64,000 bases of DNA from a candidate division SR1 bacterium (GTDB lineage Bacteria; Patescibacteriota; Gracilibacteria; Absconditabacterales; Absconditicoccaceae): positions 41,522 to 105,521 of the forward strand of contig JAPLUT010000007.1 of the NCBI GenBank assembly GCA_026397475.1, in the 5' to 3' direction. Positions 46,461 through 56,713 of the stretch are shown here, piece after piece; position 1 is the first letter of the stretch, and each line of letters opens with the position of its first letter. The position numbers were made by a program, and so were the translations under genes. The notes under the pieces were generated by a model, which was given only the letters and a program-made list of their open reading frames with translations, did not search any database and had not been told where the DNA came from.

Positions 46461-47597
46461 ATGCCCATCATTATAGTATGAATCATTTTAACTTTGTTTG
46501 GAATACTCTCGATCTATAGCGTGAGTATCCATGAATCTTTTACTTTAACGATTTCTCTAATAGCAAGTGGAAAACTAAGTTGAGACCCCTCGAACTATTT
46601 CTATTTTTTTAGGCAACTTAAAAACATAGGACTAGCTCTAGTTATGGCAAGCTTCATATATGCAATTCCCATGAGCCTTTTTCAGAAAAATAGAAATACT
46701 ACAATCATAGCAGTTATATTAATGATATTACAAATGTCTGTCTTTATCCCCGGAGTCGGAATTGTTCTGAATGGAGCAAGATGATGGATAAATCTACCAT
46801 TCCTCCCAAGTATTCAACCTGCAGAATTTTTTAAGTTATGATATGTGCTGTTTCTTGGTTGATGGTTAATGAGAAAGCGCGATAAAGTAAATACAAAAGA
46901 TTTTTTCGTTTCGTTCATAATCTTAAACGCGTTACTTTTCTTTATCTTTCTGTTGATTCCCGATCTTGGAACAGTTATGATTCTGGCAATTGTATGACTT
47001 ATAATGTGTCGATATGCAGGAGCTAAAATAAAATATATCTTATGGATTTTATTTGGTTGACTAGCATCAGTTCTTGTGGTAGGAAGTATTGCAGGCATGG
47101 TGAGCCAAAGGTTTGCATACATCCAAAAGAGATTTACGTATTTTATTAGCTCAAACGTAGATCCACAAGCAAGAGAAATAGGACGACAAAACCAACAAGC
47201 GCTAGTTGCAATAGGCTGATGAGGACTACTTGGAAAATGATATGGGAAATGACTGCAGAAGTTTTGATTTATCCCTGAAGCACAAAGTGATTTTATTTTT
47301 GCGGCGTTCTCAGAAGAAATTGGCTTTGTAGGGAACATGGTTTTATTAGGACTGTATATGTATATAGCATATTATTTTCTTATAAACTTACGCAACATCA
47401 AAGATGAACATAGTAAAATAATAGGAATATGAATTCTTTCATTGATTCTGATCCAGGCTTTCGTAAATATTTGAGTAAACACAAAGATACTTCCAAACAC
47501 ATGACTAACGCTTCCTTTTATCAGCTATTGAGGGACAGCGCTAATGGTAAACTTTATGGAAATTGTTCTTCTCTACAAGATTTTAAAAAGAAAATAA
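46461..47597 (+). CDS. FtsW/RodA/SpoVE-family SEDS protein (378 aa)
   Basis: Polytopic peptidoglycan glycosyltransferase. GARGWINLPFLPSIQPAEF (GxxxWI...QPSE-like), LLIPDLGTVMI (PDLGT), GGLLGKGYGKGLQKFGFIPE and AQSDFIFAAFSEEIGFVGN are the four family signatures in order, with about ten hydrophobic segments. RodA versus FtsW cannot be decided from sequence alone. TGA supplies many of the conserved glycines. Four bp before the next gene. Confidence 0.9.
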
Positions 47598-47601
47598 ACA
47601 T

Positions 47602-48465
47602 ATGGAGATAAGAAAAGACAAAAACAATTTACTGACGATATCCAACGAAAATATTCCACAAACTAAGGAGTATACCTACCACGTAGGAGGATATACTTTC
47701 TCTGATTTTGATAAATGAATGATTGTCCTCCACAAAAAAGAATGGAAAATAATTAGCCTCAAAAATCTAGGAGACAATATGAGCGTAGTATACATAAAGA
47801 ATTTAGAATTCAAAATTCAAAATTTAGAATTAGATAAAAATGGAATAAACACCGCAATGAAAACATTTCAATGATTCGATGAAGAATCAGGTAAAAAATA
47901 TTACTTCATTCCTGGACTTGGAGAATCACAACAACAAGAAAAAAATAATATTTTTAAAAAATTATGAATACAGTATAGCATTGAAAAAACCGCAAAAGGA
48001 ATGTTACTCCAGGGGATAATTGAAAAAGATGGGGAATCAGACCTCATGAGATATTTTTTTGGATTGATGTTGATATATGGAAAATGGGAAGCCAAGAAAT
48101 GAGAACTTAATTCTATAAAAATACAAATTCCTCTCTCAGGACAAAATCTTGCACACGAAGAAAGCTTGGATTTAAGGATAAAAATGCTACAAAATAGAGG
48201 TGTTTTTCTCAAAGCTGATAAACTAAAAAATAAGAATGGAATGGTTTACCAGATAAGTAGTAATGATTACGAACTCCTAGAAATATTCGCACAATGATAC
48301 GAAGCTGTTGAAAAGTTTAACAAAATAAGTAAACGTGAGTTCACAGAAGAAATGAAAACAAAACTTATCGAGTTTATTTCGACAAACGCAGAGATTCCGC
48401 AAGAGGGGAAAACAGAGGTTTTGAAGCTAATAAAAGAATGAGTAATAAAATTGTTAACAAAATAA
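47602..48465 (+). CDS. Hypothetical protein (287 aa) downstream of SEDS gene
   Basis: MEIRKDKNNLLTISNENIP...; mixed alpha/beta, no signal peptide, ends KEGVIKLLTK. Codons 67-78 are made of the intergenic AT-rich word (AATTTAGAATTC...), giving [11 protein letters not shown], so a repeat seems to sit inside the gene in frame. Translationally coupled to the SEDS gene by a 4-bp gap. No family recognised. Confidence 0.7.
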
Positions 48466-48503
48466 TTATTAGTTATTCACTGTTAGTTATTAGTTAATAT
48501 TGC

Positions 48504-48575
48504 GGGGCGTTGGTGTAGTGGTTAACATAGCGGTCTTCGGAACCGTTGTCAGGGGTTCGATCCCCTTACGCCCTG
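48504..48575 (+). tRNA. tRNA-Arg (anticodon TCG)
   Basis: Acceptor GGGGCGT/ACGCCCT (G1-T72 wobble), D-stem GTGT/ACAT, anticodon stem GCGGT/ACCGT with loop CTTCGGA (TCG), T-arm AGGGG-TTCGATC-CCCTT, discriminator G. CCA not encoded. Reads CGA, a codon used often in this window. Confidence 0.85.
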
Positions 48576-48705
48576 AACTTAAAAAAATAAATTATTATGA
48601 GTATATGCATAGCGATCTCTCGCCCGAGAGTAGAAAGATATTGCATTATAAAATCTATTTGTTAGTATTGTGTCGTTATATTCTTTTATATTATAACAAT
48701 TTTCA

Positions 48706-48960
48706 ATGAAAGTAATTTACTGGATTTGTTTAATTCTTTTGGTTGTTGGCGGTCTTAATCGAGCATTAATTGGTTGGATGGATCTTAACCTTGTAACTAC
48801 AGTATTTCCTGACGTAATAACTAAGGCTGTAAGTGCAACTGGTGTAGAAACAGTAGTGACTACACTCAACAAATTTGCGATGATGACGTATACATTGGTA
48901 GGAATATCTGCTGTATTCGTATTCATATCAAACGCTACAGGATGCAAATGCAAAGCATAA
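48706..48960 (+). CDS. DUF378 small membrane protein (84 aa)
   Basis: Two transmembrane helices: ICLILLVVGGLNRALIGW (the GGLNxGLIG signature) and MTYTLVGISAVFVFI, with LVTTVFPDVITKAV between them. Family function unknown. Uses no TGA. Ends with CKCKA. Confidence 0.88.
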   Translation: MKVIYWICLILLVVGGLNRALIGWMDLNLVTTVFPDVITKAVSATGVETVVTTLNKFAMMTYTLVGISAVFVFISNATGCKCKA

Positions 48961-48978
48961 TTTCTTATTGAAAAACAA

Positions 48979-49008
48979 AAATCCCTCAAAATCAGAGGGA
49001 TTTTTTCT
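48979..49008 (+). terminator. Rho-independent terminator after DUF378 gene
   Basis: AAATCCCTC/GAGGGATTT perfect 9-bp stem, loop AAAATCA, T-run. Confidence 0.9.
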
Positions 49009-49012
49009 TATG

Positions 49013-49040
49013 TTGACTTTTGCAAAGAAATAGCTATAAA
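49013..49040 (+). promoter_or_regulatory. Promoter for the 49074 gene
   Basis: TTGACT (49013-49018), 16 bp, TATAAA (49035-49040). The transcript start would be about 27 bp before ATG 49074, which supports that start over the later ATG at 49158. Confidence 0.75.
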
Positions 49041-49073
49041 ATACACACTGCTTTTTAAGCATTAAAAAAGATA

Positions 49074-49832
49074 ATGTCTTGAAGTACTAATATAAACAAG
49101 AACCATAATATTGATAAAAAAACAAACGAGAGGGACTCAATTGTTTATATAAAAACAATGGGGAATGATGAGATAAACAACGTTTTTTTACCATTAACCG
49201 TGGCAAACAACGATGATATTTTTGAATTTCTTAAAGGAGTTATTCATCATATCCATAAAATATTAAAAAAGGATAAATTTGAAAATGAATATATAGAAAA
49301 TAGATTTGGAAAACTTTCTACAAGAGAACTCATAAGTGAATGAAAAACTTTTTATATGAATCCATGCCTAGATTTTGTCTTGGTTACTGTAGAATGACTC
49401 AAAAGGTCATGATTAAAAAATATACTATTTATTATAGAAGAATTGGCCTGTCCAGGAGGATCACACAAACTTCATTTTGGGATAGAAATAAAAAAAGAAG
49501 ATAAAAATTATTACGTAGATTATAGAGGACAAAACAATGTTTTTTTAGGAGAAGGAAAATTTGCTAGTAAGTATGAACATAAATGAGAGAAATCAATGCA
49601 CAAGATAAAAATAGATGCTCAAAACATTTCAATAGACGACAATATTCACACACTTATGAATAGATGAATTGTACAATTTAAAAACTTCAATCCTGCTTCT
49701 TTTGAAACGATGAAAGAAAAACTAAAAAGACATAATACTCCAAAACAACGAACCGACTGATTTGTTAATCAAGTAAATCATATCCATCAACCAGAAATAT
49801 TTATAGAAGAAAAAAACAAAAATATATATTAA
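49074..49832 (+). CDS. Possible transglutaminase-like cysteine protein (252 aa)
   Basis: ATG-TCT-TGA start at 49074 fits the promoter. Residues 98 (NPCLDFVLVT), 134 (HKLHFGIEI) and 149 (YYVDYRG) give a Cys-His-Asp series with the spacing and strand context of transglutaminase-like/papain-fold proteins. The match is by eye and weak. No signal peptide, so a cytoplasmic or unconventionally exported enzyme. Six or more TGA glycines. Confidence 0.6.
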
Positions 49833-49858
49833 TCTTTTATATATTTTATTCTTACATC

Positions 49859-50128
49859 ATGACAAATTCAGAACTAAATCCTCAAGACATAAATTTTCTT
49901 TGGAAAGAATACAATTTACCAGCACAACAGATAAAGAACAAAGAAGGGGAAAAGAAGGCCAATCCTTGTAATTTTAGGGAGACTTTGATATCTGTACTCG
50001 AACAAGAAGAAATAAAAAAGTGTCCGAAAATAAATAATGAAGAAAAAACAGAAGAAGAAACTTCCCCAGAGATACAGGACCAGATAAAAGAAATATTTTG
50101 AGAAGAAAATAACGAATTTACTTGCTAA
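49859..50128 (+). CDS. Hypothetical acidic protein (89 aa)
   Basis: MTNSELNPQDINFLWKEYNLP... then a Glu/Lys-rich disordered C-terminus; one TGA glycine; ends in TAA. Follows the preceding gene by 26 bp and ends before a terminator. Disordered composition gives no family. Confidence 0.6.
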
Positions 50129-50157
50129 GCATATTAGTTTTTTATCACCAATAACAC

Positions 50158-50183
50158 AAAAAGACGCTCTATAGCGTCTTTTT
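50158..50183 (+). terminator. Bidirectional terminator between convergent genes
   Basis: AAGACGCT/AGCGTCTT stem extended by A/T pairs, loop CTAT, T-run on + and A-run on the other side. It overlaps the stop codon of the minus-strand gene. Confidence 0.88.
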
Positions 50184-50658
50184 ATTTTGTAACAATCAAT
50201 TCTATAACTTCAGCAGTACTTAGTTGTATATCTTCTTCTATATGTTTCTGCATATTTTTTATATTTTCAAATTTTGCATTTCTCATAAGCGACCTTTCTT
50301 TTAAAAGGGCATCATCCACTTTTATATATACAATAATATCGCTATCCAGAACAACAGTTCCAAAAACAGGCTTTCATAAGCTCACTTTTATTTTTTCCTT
50401 GACTCGTTTATTCATAATATTTCATATTTGAGGTGTTCGTGGATCTTGACAGACATAATCAGCCTGTTCTTTTATCAAAAAGGGGAAAAATAATTCATCC
50501 ATATCATAAGCATTTTTTATGCTTTTAAGAAAAGTTGTTTTACCAGAACAAGAGGTAGCTACTACAACAACAAGCCTATCAGCATATTGATTAAGAATTT
50601 TTTGTAATGTAGCCGTACTCTCTTCTTGAGATACGAAAATTTGTTCTTTTAGCTGCAT
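50182..50658 (-). CDS. Small P-loop NTPase (158 aa)
   Basis: VVVVATSCSGKTTFLKSI near residue 31 is a Walker A motif with Ala in place of the first Gly (AxxxSGKT), as in nucleoside/shikimate-type kinases. VVLDSDIIVYI may be a strand with an acidic Walker-B-like residue. Substrate unknown. One TGA glycine at 50422. Lies 29 bp after tgt in the same direction. Confidence 0.7.
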
Positions 50659-50687
50659 AAATTAACTTATCAAATAATAAACACAAA

Positions 50688-51848
50688 CTATTGTGCAAGC
50701 ATATTAGTTTTCCGATCCTCAACGATCTTATGTAAATACAAAATATTATGTAATGAAAGGAGAATGCCTCAGAGCATCTCTTTTTCTTTTAATAAATGAT
50801 GAATATATGCTTTAGTAAAATTTTTACAGGCATAACATCAACAGTCAGAAGTCAGCGGCGTAAAATCTTTTGTATATTTTGCATTATTAAGTTTAATATT
50901 TCAATCAGCAGAAAAAGCCTCACCATGTCTCCCCAGTCTCGTCGGCAAGACACAATCAAACATATCAAATCCTTGCTCAACGGCATGAAGAATATCTTCA
51001 GGAGTGCCGACTCACATCAGATATCTCGGCTTATCAGCTGGCAATTTAGATGCAGTGAATGCGACGACTTCGCGAATAAGTTCCTTGCTTTCTCAGACAC
51101 TCACACCTCCGACAGCGATTCCATCTCGAGCATATTGAGTCAAAAAATCGACAGATTGTTGTCTCAAATCTAAATACGTTCCTCATTGTACGATAGGAAA
51201 CAACACTCAGCGAACCTCATCATATTTGGGTTTCAAGTGATCAAAGGCTCTTTTTGCTCGACGATGCGTCATCTGCATATGCTGTTCAATAATCTTTTTA
51301 TCAGCACCAGAAGGCGAACATACATCAAGTACCATCATAATATCAGATCAAAAATTACTTTGAATATCAACTACGCCCTCAGGAGTAAACATATGTTTAG
51401 AGCCATCGTACGGTGAACGAAATTTTACACCATCTTCAGTCAGTTTCATTTTTACATCATGAGTTCCTTCCTCAACTTTCCTCGATCTTCCTCAATCTTC
51501 CTCAACCTCCTCTTTTCCCAGTCAAAGAGAAAAAACCTGAAATCCTCCGCTATCAGTTAGAATAAGCTTGTCCCAATTTTCAAATGTATGCAAGCCTCAG
51601 GCCTCTTTTATGAGCTCATCACCAGGGCGTAAATATAAATGGAAGGTGTTCGCCAAGATTAATTGAATCTCGGGCAGGTCTCAGATATATTTTGGATCTT
51701 TCAACATATCCAAAACCAATCCCTTGATCGTCGCCTTAGTTCCGACAGGCATAAAAACAGGGGTTGTCAAGGTGATTCCATTGAGGGTTATCTGTCAAAC
51801 TCTTGCATTTCATTTCTGTTTGAGTATCTTGAATTTAAGCTTAGACAT
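50688..51848 (-). CDS. tgt: tRNA-guanine transglycosylase (386 aa)
   Basis: Exchanges the wobble G of GUN tRNAs for a queuine precursor. [95 protein letters not shown] and the zinc site CGCYAC...H are all present. An insert of about 15 residues after FSL ([19 protein letters not shown]) comes from a 10-bp tandem repeat. tgt is not common in CPR genomes. Confidence 0.94.
51467..51506 (-). repeat. 10-bp tandem repeat inside tgt
   Basis: On the + strand four consecutive 10-bp units: CTTCCTCAAC, TTTCCTCGAT, CTTCCTCAAT, CTTCCTCAAC. It encodes the extra Glu-rich loop of Tgt. Forty bp is not a multiple of three, so flanking bases have compensated to keep the frame. Confidence 0.8.
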
Positions 51849-51930
51849 GGTAATTCTATTAGAATAAAGTGAAGAATATATAGGATTATATTGCAAAATT
51901 TCAATTGTTTAATTTATTAATCGCTTCATC

Positions 51931-52377
51931 ATGTTAAATGAAATAAAAACAGAACTCGCCAAACACTGCAAACTAGAAGACAAGAAATGATTATTCTTCT
52001 CACTTTTTGACATAAATGGAAAGATATTGATTTCTGACGGAAGCATAGAAACAGACAAAACTATCAACGAATTAACGGACCTCATCTACAACGGTCTCCT
52101 TATCAAACACGAACACATGACTAAGACAGTAGTTGTCGACATCATAGAACCTTATTTTCAAGAAACAGATATGACAAAACTTCTTTCTTTACCAACAAAA
52201 GATTACGGACTTTTTGTTGTAAACGATGAAACTAAAAAATCATGAGCAATCCTCCCAAACACCAAAGGCGTTCCCGACATCAAGACTGCATTAGGACTTA
52301 TCAAACAAAAATATGGTATTAGTGGAAATGTAAGTATGTATAGTTTCAGAAGTGAAAGAATTACTATAGGATTGTAG
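51931..52377 (+). CDS. Hypothetical protein, possibly AMMECR1-related (148 aa)
   Basis: GLFFSLFDINGKILISDG near the start and SGAILPNTKGVPDIKTALGLIKQKYGI near the end recall the last strand-helix of AMMECR1 domains, but the canonical motif of that family is not seen. Two TGA glycines (KKGLF, KSGAI). Divergent from tgt with an 82-bp gap. Ends in TAG. Confidence 0.6.
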
Positions 52378-52445
52378 AAACAAAAAAAGATTGACATTAA
52401 AACAATAATGGATATAAAAAAGACCAAACAAAAAAACAAAGTATC

Positions 52446-52706
52446 ATGGCAATTGAAATAATTGAACATCCGAGGTTCATCTATGCAATCAATTCTAGAA
52501 ATAACTATAGAATAATAAAGATTGACACAAAAAGAGAAAAAACCGTTATTTCCGGGATCTTTAGTGGAGAAGATTGTAAAAATCATCTACCAAAAGAAGA
52601 TGCCCACCCGGATGCTCACGCATTCGAAATTCAACGGATACGTTACTTTCCAGGGACGAAAGAAATCAATCCCGAACAAAAACTAACAAAAAAAGCCAGT
52701 TATTAA
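52446..52706 (+). CDS. Hypothetical protein (86 aa)
   Basis: MAIEIIEHPRFIYAINSRNNYR..., rich in His in the middle (HLPKEDAHPDAHAF). No signal peptide, no TGA codon. Followed by a terminator. No family recognised. Confidence 0.6.
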   Translation: MAIEIIEHPRFIYAINSRNNYRIIKIDTKREKTVISGIFSGEDCKNHLPKEDAHPDAHAFEIQRIRYFPGTKEINPEQKLTKKASY

Positions 52707-52735
52707 CAAATAACTACTTTTCAAAACAAACATCG

Positions 52736-52760
52736 CTCGCCGTTTCCGGTGAGTTTTTTT
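52736..52760 (+). terminator. Rho-independent terminator
   Basis: CTCGCCG/CGGTGAG stem (one G-T pair), loop TTTC, T-run. It closely resembles the terminator at 22480. Confidence 0.85.
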
Positions 52761-52782
52761 ATATCGCGAGAATAGACAATGT

Positions 52783-52810
52783 TTGACTTTAATTGGCAAA
52801 TATGTATACA
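52783..52810 (+). promoter_or_regulatory. Promoter for the OmpA-like lipoprotein gene
   Basis: TTGACT (52783-52788), 16 bp, TATACA (52805-52810), 33 bp before ATG. Confidence 0.7.
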
Positions 52811-52842
52811 CACATAAGTATTTATGTCTTATATTTCAAAAA

Positions 52843-53322
52843 ATGACTCTCAATAAAGTCAATATATTCAAAACACTATGAGCGACTATTGTAATTTTAT
52901 GAACACAAGCATGTAGTCTGCACGAGAACCTAAGCAACACCAACAAAAACAGCAACCTTACGGAAAAAAAAGAAAACACTACTTCACTCAATACAAAAAA
53001 ACAACACAGAGAAATAGAGAGACAAATGAACGAAATTTTTGAATACGGACAAAAAGAAATTTTTAAAAACCACAAAAACACATTCAGTAATAAAAACGTA
53101 GAAGACGAATTAGACAAACTTTATGCTATTGTTGAAAAGAACTCATGATTAAAAATAAATGTCATTGGATATTATGGCTGAAGATACAGCAACTTACCTA
53201 TAGAAAGAGCAGAAAAAATTAAAGAATATCTAGTAAACAAATGAATTAACGCAGAAAGAATAAAAACAGAATGATGAAAAGAAAGAATCGCTCAAGCTAT
53301 CAAAATAGAGGTACTTAACTAG
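52843..53322 (+). CDS. OmpA-like lipoprotein (159 aa)
   Basis: Lipoprotein signal with lipobox TQAC near residue 24 (two TGA glycines in the signal), an Asn/Lys-rich linker, a helix, and then an OmpA C-terminal-like fold: LKINVIGYYGGRYSNLPIERAEKIKEYL, NKGINAERIKTEGGKERIAQAI. OmpA-like domains bind peptidoglycan. Here it would tether to the single membrane of a CPR cell. The usual NxxLSxxRA-type motif is partly changed (NLPIERA). Converges on the next gene with a 1-bp gap. Confidence 0.78.
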
Positions 53323-53323
53323 A

Positions 53324-53752
53324 TTACATTCTGATTTTATCAATATCAGGGAGACTTATCCAGGCACAAGCATTACCATATCACGTCTTATCGATTTCGA
53401 AGGGCGTGATTTTTTTTGGATGTTTAAGAAACATGAGAATGCAATATTTTTTAGGCTTAGCTCGGTGATAGACCTGATCTAAAGGATCAGAAAATGCTAT
53501 GCTTTTAGCATACATATTTAAGATATCATGAAGTTCTTCGTCTGTATAATTATCGTATTGAATTACTTTAATAACCTCCACGGAAGCAGTAACCATTTTG
53601 CCTGCGTCTTTAAAATAAATAGTATCACCAGCATTTACCTTGTTTCGTGGGGCAACTTTCATCATATATCGCCTAGATTCTATCGTCTTCTCACCAGAAA
53701 GAATCTTAGGAATAAGTTTTCGTTTTGGATTCATGATAGCGAGATGATCCAT
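53324..53752 (-). CDS. ASCH-domain protein (142 aa)
   Basis: LIPKILSGEKTIESRRYMMKVAP and VNAGDTIYFKDAGKMVTASVEVIKV are the core of the ASCH fold, an RNA-binding beta barrel related to PUA. The C-terminus (KTGYGNACAWISLPDIDKIRM) is seen only with TGA as glycine. A role in RNA or nucleotide metabolism is inferred from the fold. Two bp before the methyltransferase gene in the same operon. Confidence 0.8.
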
Positions 53753-53754
53753 GA

Positions 53755-54306
53755 TTATTTTTTATACATAAAAATACTAGCCCTTCCTCTACTATCCTTA
53801 ATCACGTCATACGGCTTATGAAAAGAAAATTGAAACGAATTAGAAATGATTATTGCATGATCAGAAATATTTTTGAAAATTCGTGATTCGATATTAGCCA
53901 TCTGAGTAGGAAGAAGATACACATAAATATAATCATATCCATGAATATCAGCCAAAAGAAAATTTTTTTTCAAAAGCCTAAGGTTGGGATATCAGAAAAT
54001 TTTATTAAGAATTTTCCCATATAAATGAGGGAAATGTTGTATCTCATACCCATCACACTGCAGCCCAAACTCTCTAGAAAAAAATCTCATAGCCTTTCCA
54101 TCACCACATCACAAATCAACTAATTTTTTTCAACGAACAAGTCTCAGATGCTGTTTCATCAAAGAAATATGCCTATTAAAAGAAGGCATATACATAGCCG
54201 ACTTATCTTTTCTAAACATAAAAGCGAACAATCCGTAGATCATTCGCAATGGAAAAACTATAACAGCAACAAGCAATATTCAGAGAATAATTTCTTTGAT
54301 TATCAT
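53755..54306 (-). CDS. Membrane-anchored SAM methyltransferase (183 aa)
   Basis: N-terminal membrane helix (IILGILLVAVIVFPLRMIYG), then class I methyltransferase motifs: KKLVDLGCGDGKAMRFF (motif I, several TGA glycines), GYEIQHFP (acidic strand end) and YIYVYLLPTQM near the catalytic loop (YLLPxxM). The layout matches the FAM173/ATPSCKMT-like lysine methyltransferases. Substrate unknown. Under the standard code only the last 72 residues appear. Confidence 0.78.
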
Positions 54307-54418
54307 AGAGAAATCAAATGAAAAATTAAAAATGAATAATTAAAAATGTAGGAATTTTTTTTATTAAATAAGAGAGTTCCACCATTATTCATTCTTCACT
54401 ATCCATTATTCATTGTTT
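54307..54418. repeat. AATGAATAATTAAAAATG word spacer
   Basis: Inverted copies of ATTATTCATT/AATGAATAAT; the same words stand just before the start codons of the helicase (56890-56927) and dnaX (59745-59770). Confidence 0.5.
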
Positions 54419-55225
54419 TTATTTATGATGCGGATTATTGATAACAACACCCTTTCATTTACTAATGAAAGCTAACCATTCTGCTCTGAGTAATACTCTA
54501 TATTGTCGTGACATTTGTGCAACGCTAAAGACTGTTGTTGTAGCGATATAAAGACCCACGCCAGTTTTCATGCTATATACGAAAGAACCAATCATGAAGA
54601 CAAGAAAGATATTCATAAATCACATCATCTTTCACATATCAGGAACCTTCTGCCCTGGAACTGTAGGTGTGGCAGGTTTTGTTATTGTTGTAAGTTTAGT
54701 TTGCAAGTAAGTAAACACTGCTGCAATAACCGTAAGTGCTATATTTTTCGTTCCCAAAAGATCCATACCAAGGAAATGAGTATTAATAACTCCATTTTTA
54801 AGCGCATCAGATTCTATGAAACGAGCACCAAAACTATTGAAGAAACTATAGAGCCATTCTTGAGGTATAGTAGCAGCAGCCATATGTCTGATTACGTAAT
54901 ATAATCCAATAAACACAGGGATTTGAATAAGCATTTGAATACATCACTTGAATGCTCATTTTCCATCAGTTTTGAATACTTTCATAGTTTCTTCTGACAA
55001 TTTTTTTGGATCATCTTTATATTTTTCTTGGATTGCATTTAGTTTCGGTTGAAGAGCTCACATTCCTTTTTGCATATCATTACCGGCAAGCGTTTGCTTA
55101 ACCATAAGCAACCTAATAGTTATCGTCAATAAAACGATAGCCACACCAAGATTACCACCAAAAATAGCAAGAAATATAGCTAAGATATTGAAAATCGGAC
55201 GATACAAAAGTTCTGTAAATAACAT
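54419..55225 (-). CDS. yidC: Membrane protein insertase YidC (268 aa)
   Basis: Sec-independent and Sec-assisted inserter. FTELLYRPIFNILAIFLA start, LAGNDMQKGMGALQPKLNAIQEKYKDDPKKLSEETMKVFK (cytoplasmic loop) in order, QMLIQIPVFIGLYYVIR, and LYIATTTVFSVAQM near the end. Five hydrophobic segments, length typical of short YidC without the large periplasmic domain. An upstream in-frame ATG at 55234 is an alternative start. Precedes frr on the opposite end of the same minus-strand run. Confidence 0.93.
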
Positions 55226-55317
55226 TCACAACATACTATAAATTTTTATATAATAAAATGTATTCTAAATTATAAATTACTATTTCTAAATTTCAAATTG
55301 TAAATTCTAAATTTAAA

Positions 55318-55866
55318 CTATATCGCCATCACTTCATCAGACTTATTCTTAATCAGTTCATCAATCTTTTCGTTCATTGATTTCACTAAAGCATCGATAT
55401 CTTTTTCATTTCTTTTGCTTTCGTCTTCACCGATTCACTTAGCATCAAAAATTGCCTTATTGTCTTTCATAGCATCTTGTCTTGCCATTCTAATACGACC
55501 CTTAACTTCTTCTCCCATACCTTTTACTTGTTTAGCAATCTCGGCTCTTCTTTCTTGTGTCAATCAAGGGATTTTAACAATAACATAACTTCATTCATTT
55601 TGAGGAGTTAATCAAGTATTTGAATCATAAATAGCCTTTTCCACATGTTTTAATTCATTTTTATCTCGTGGCTCAATCTTGATAGTTTGTGCATCCATAA
55701 TAGTAACATGAGCAACTTGAGGAACCTTCATAGGACCATATGACGCCTCTACAGTAATATTTTCTACTAAACCAGCTGAAGCCCTTCCAACTTGCAAAGC
55801 CTTGAGTTCAGACATCAAAAATTGAATAGCTTTATCCATTTGCTGACGATGCATGTTCAATTCCAT
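55318..55866 (-). CDS. frr: Ribosome recycling factor (182 aa)
   Basis: KAIQFLMSELKALQVGRASAGLVENITVEA (RTGRA-like region), YGPMKVPQVAHVTIMDAQTIKIEPRDK and LTQERRAEIAKQVKGMGEEVKGRIR with DAMKDNK are standard. Splits terminated ribosomes with EF-G. One or more TGA glycines (SNTGLTP, DAKGIGED). Normal length. Confidence 0.95.
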
Positions 55867-56001
55867 AAGCGAAATACATAAAAGATAAAATCACTTTGTA
55901 TACTAATAAAATAGCGCTAGTTTGCAACGGGAAAAATACTTGTATTTACAGCTTTTTTACATATATAAAATTTATTTTTACTTCCCACATACCAGAAAGA
56001 G

Positions 56002-56631
56002 ATGGAAGATTTCTCTCACATACCAGACGAAGCACTAGCAAAAACAGTTTTAACAGAAATAGTTTTCAGAGACCTTGATAATGGAGGATTTTCTTATTGA
56101 AGATCAAGAATAAGTAGATTAGAAATGTCAGCAGGCAAACTTTTGCCGAGTAACGAAAGATATAACATAAAGTGGGAAGAATCCGTAATAGCACACATCA
56201 AGACAAGAATAGCTGCTCTATGACAAAATTTCAAAGGAAATATCACAGACGAAGATGTTGCTAAGATGCTTGAAGGAGTAGAAATAGAAAGAATAGCAGA
56301 AAGCAGAGACATCAAAGAAGGGGGTTTATTCTCTTTAGTACAAACAGCTGAACAAAATATAGCAGCAATATTTAGAAATGGGACAGTACCGTACGATCAG
56401 ATAGATATTAAAAACATTACGAATGAGCATCTTTCAAAACTTTTGCTTATGGAAATAATAGAAAATCCAAAAGCTTGTAGAGAAGAGCTAGGTCATGGAT
56501 ATTGATTGTCATTACAAGCATGAGTGCAAATGACAGCTGCACTGTTAGAATGACCCTGCATTTCTCCTAGAGAAAACAATCAGGGCGATGAGCTTCTAGC
56601 TGAATATATAAAAAGATGATGAATAAAATAA
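56002..56631 (+). CDS. Hypothetical protein (209 aa)
   Basis: MEDFSHIPDEALAKTVLTEIV..., acidic and helical, with Glu-rich MLEGVEIERIAESRDI and a Gly-rich end read through TGA (GYGLSLQAGVQ, KRGGIK). No signal peptide. No family recognised. Confidence 0.65.
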
Positions 56632-56713
56632 AAAACGATCTATCACAATAAACCATTGTAATTACGCAGGATTTCATTAATATCTAAGTGTAATAGAAAG
56701 CACACGTAAAAAC

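Noticed and set aside
47602..48465. LAGLIDADG homing endonuclease
   Set aside because: Vague resemblance in helical spacing only; no LAGLIDADG motif.
48504..48575. The glycine tRNA that decodes TGA
   Set aside because: The anticodon loop CTTCGGA gives TCG, not TCA; no tRNA-Gly(TCA) is in the window.
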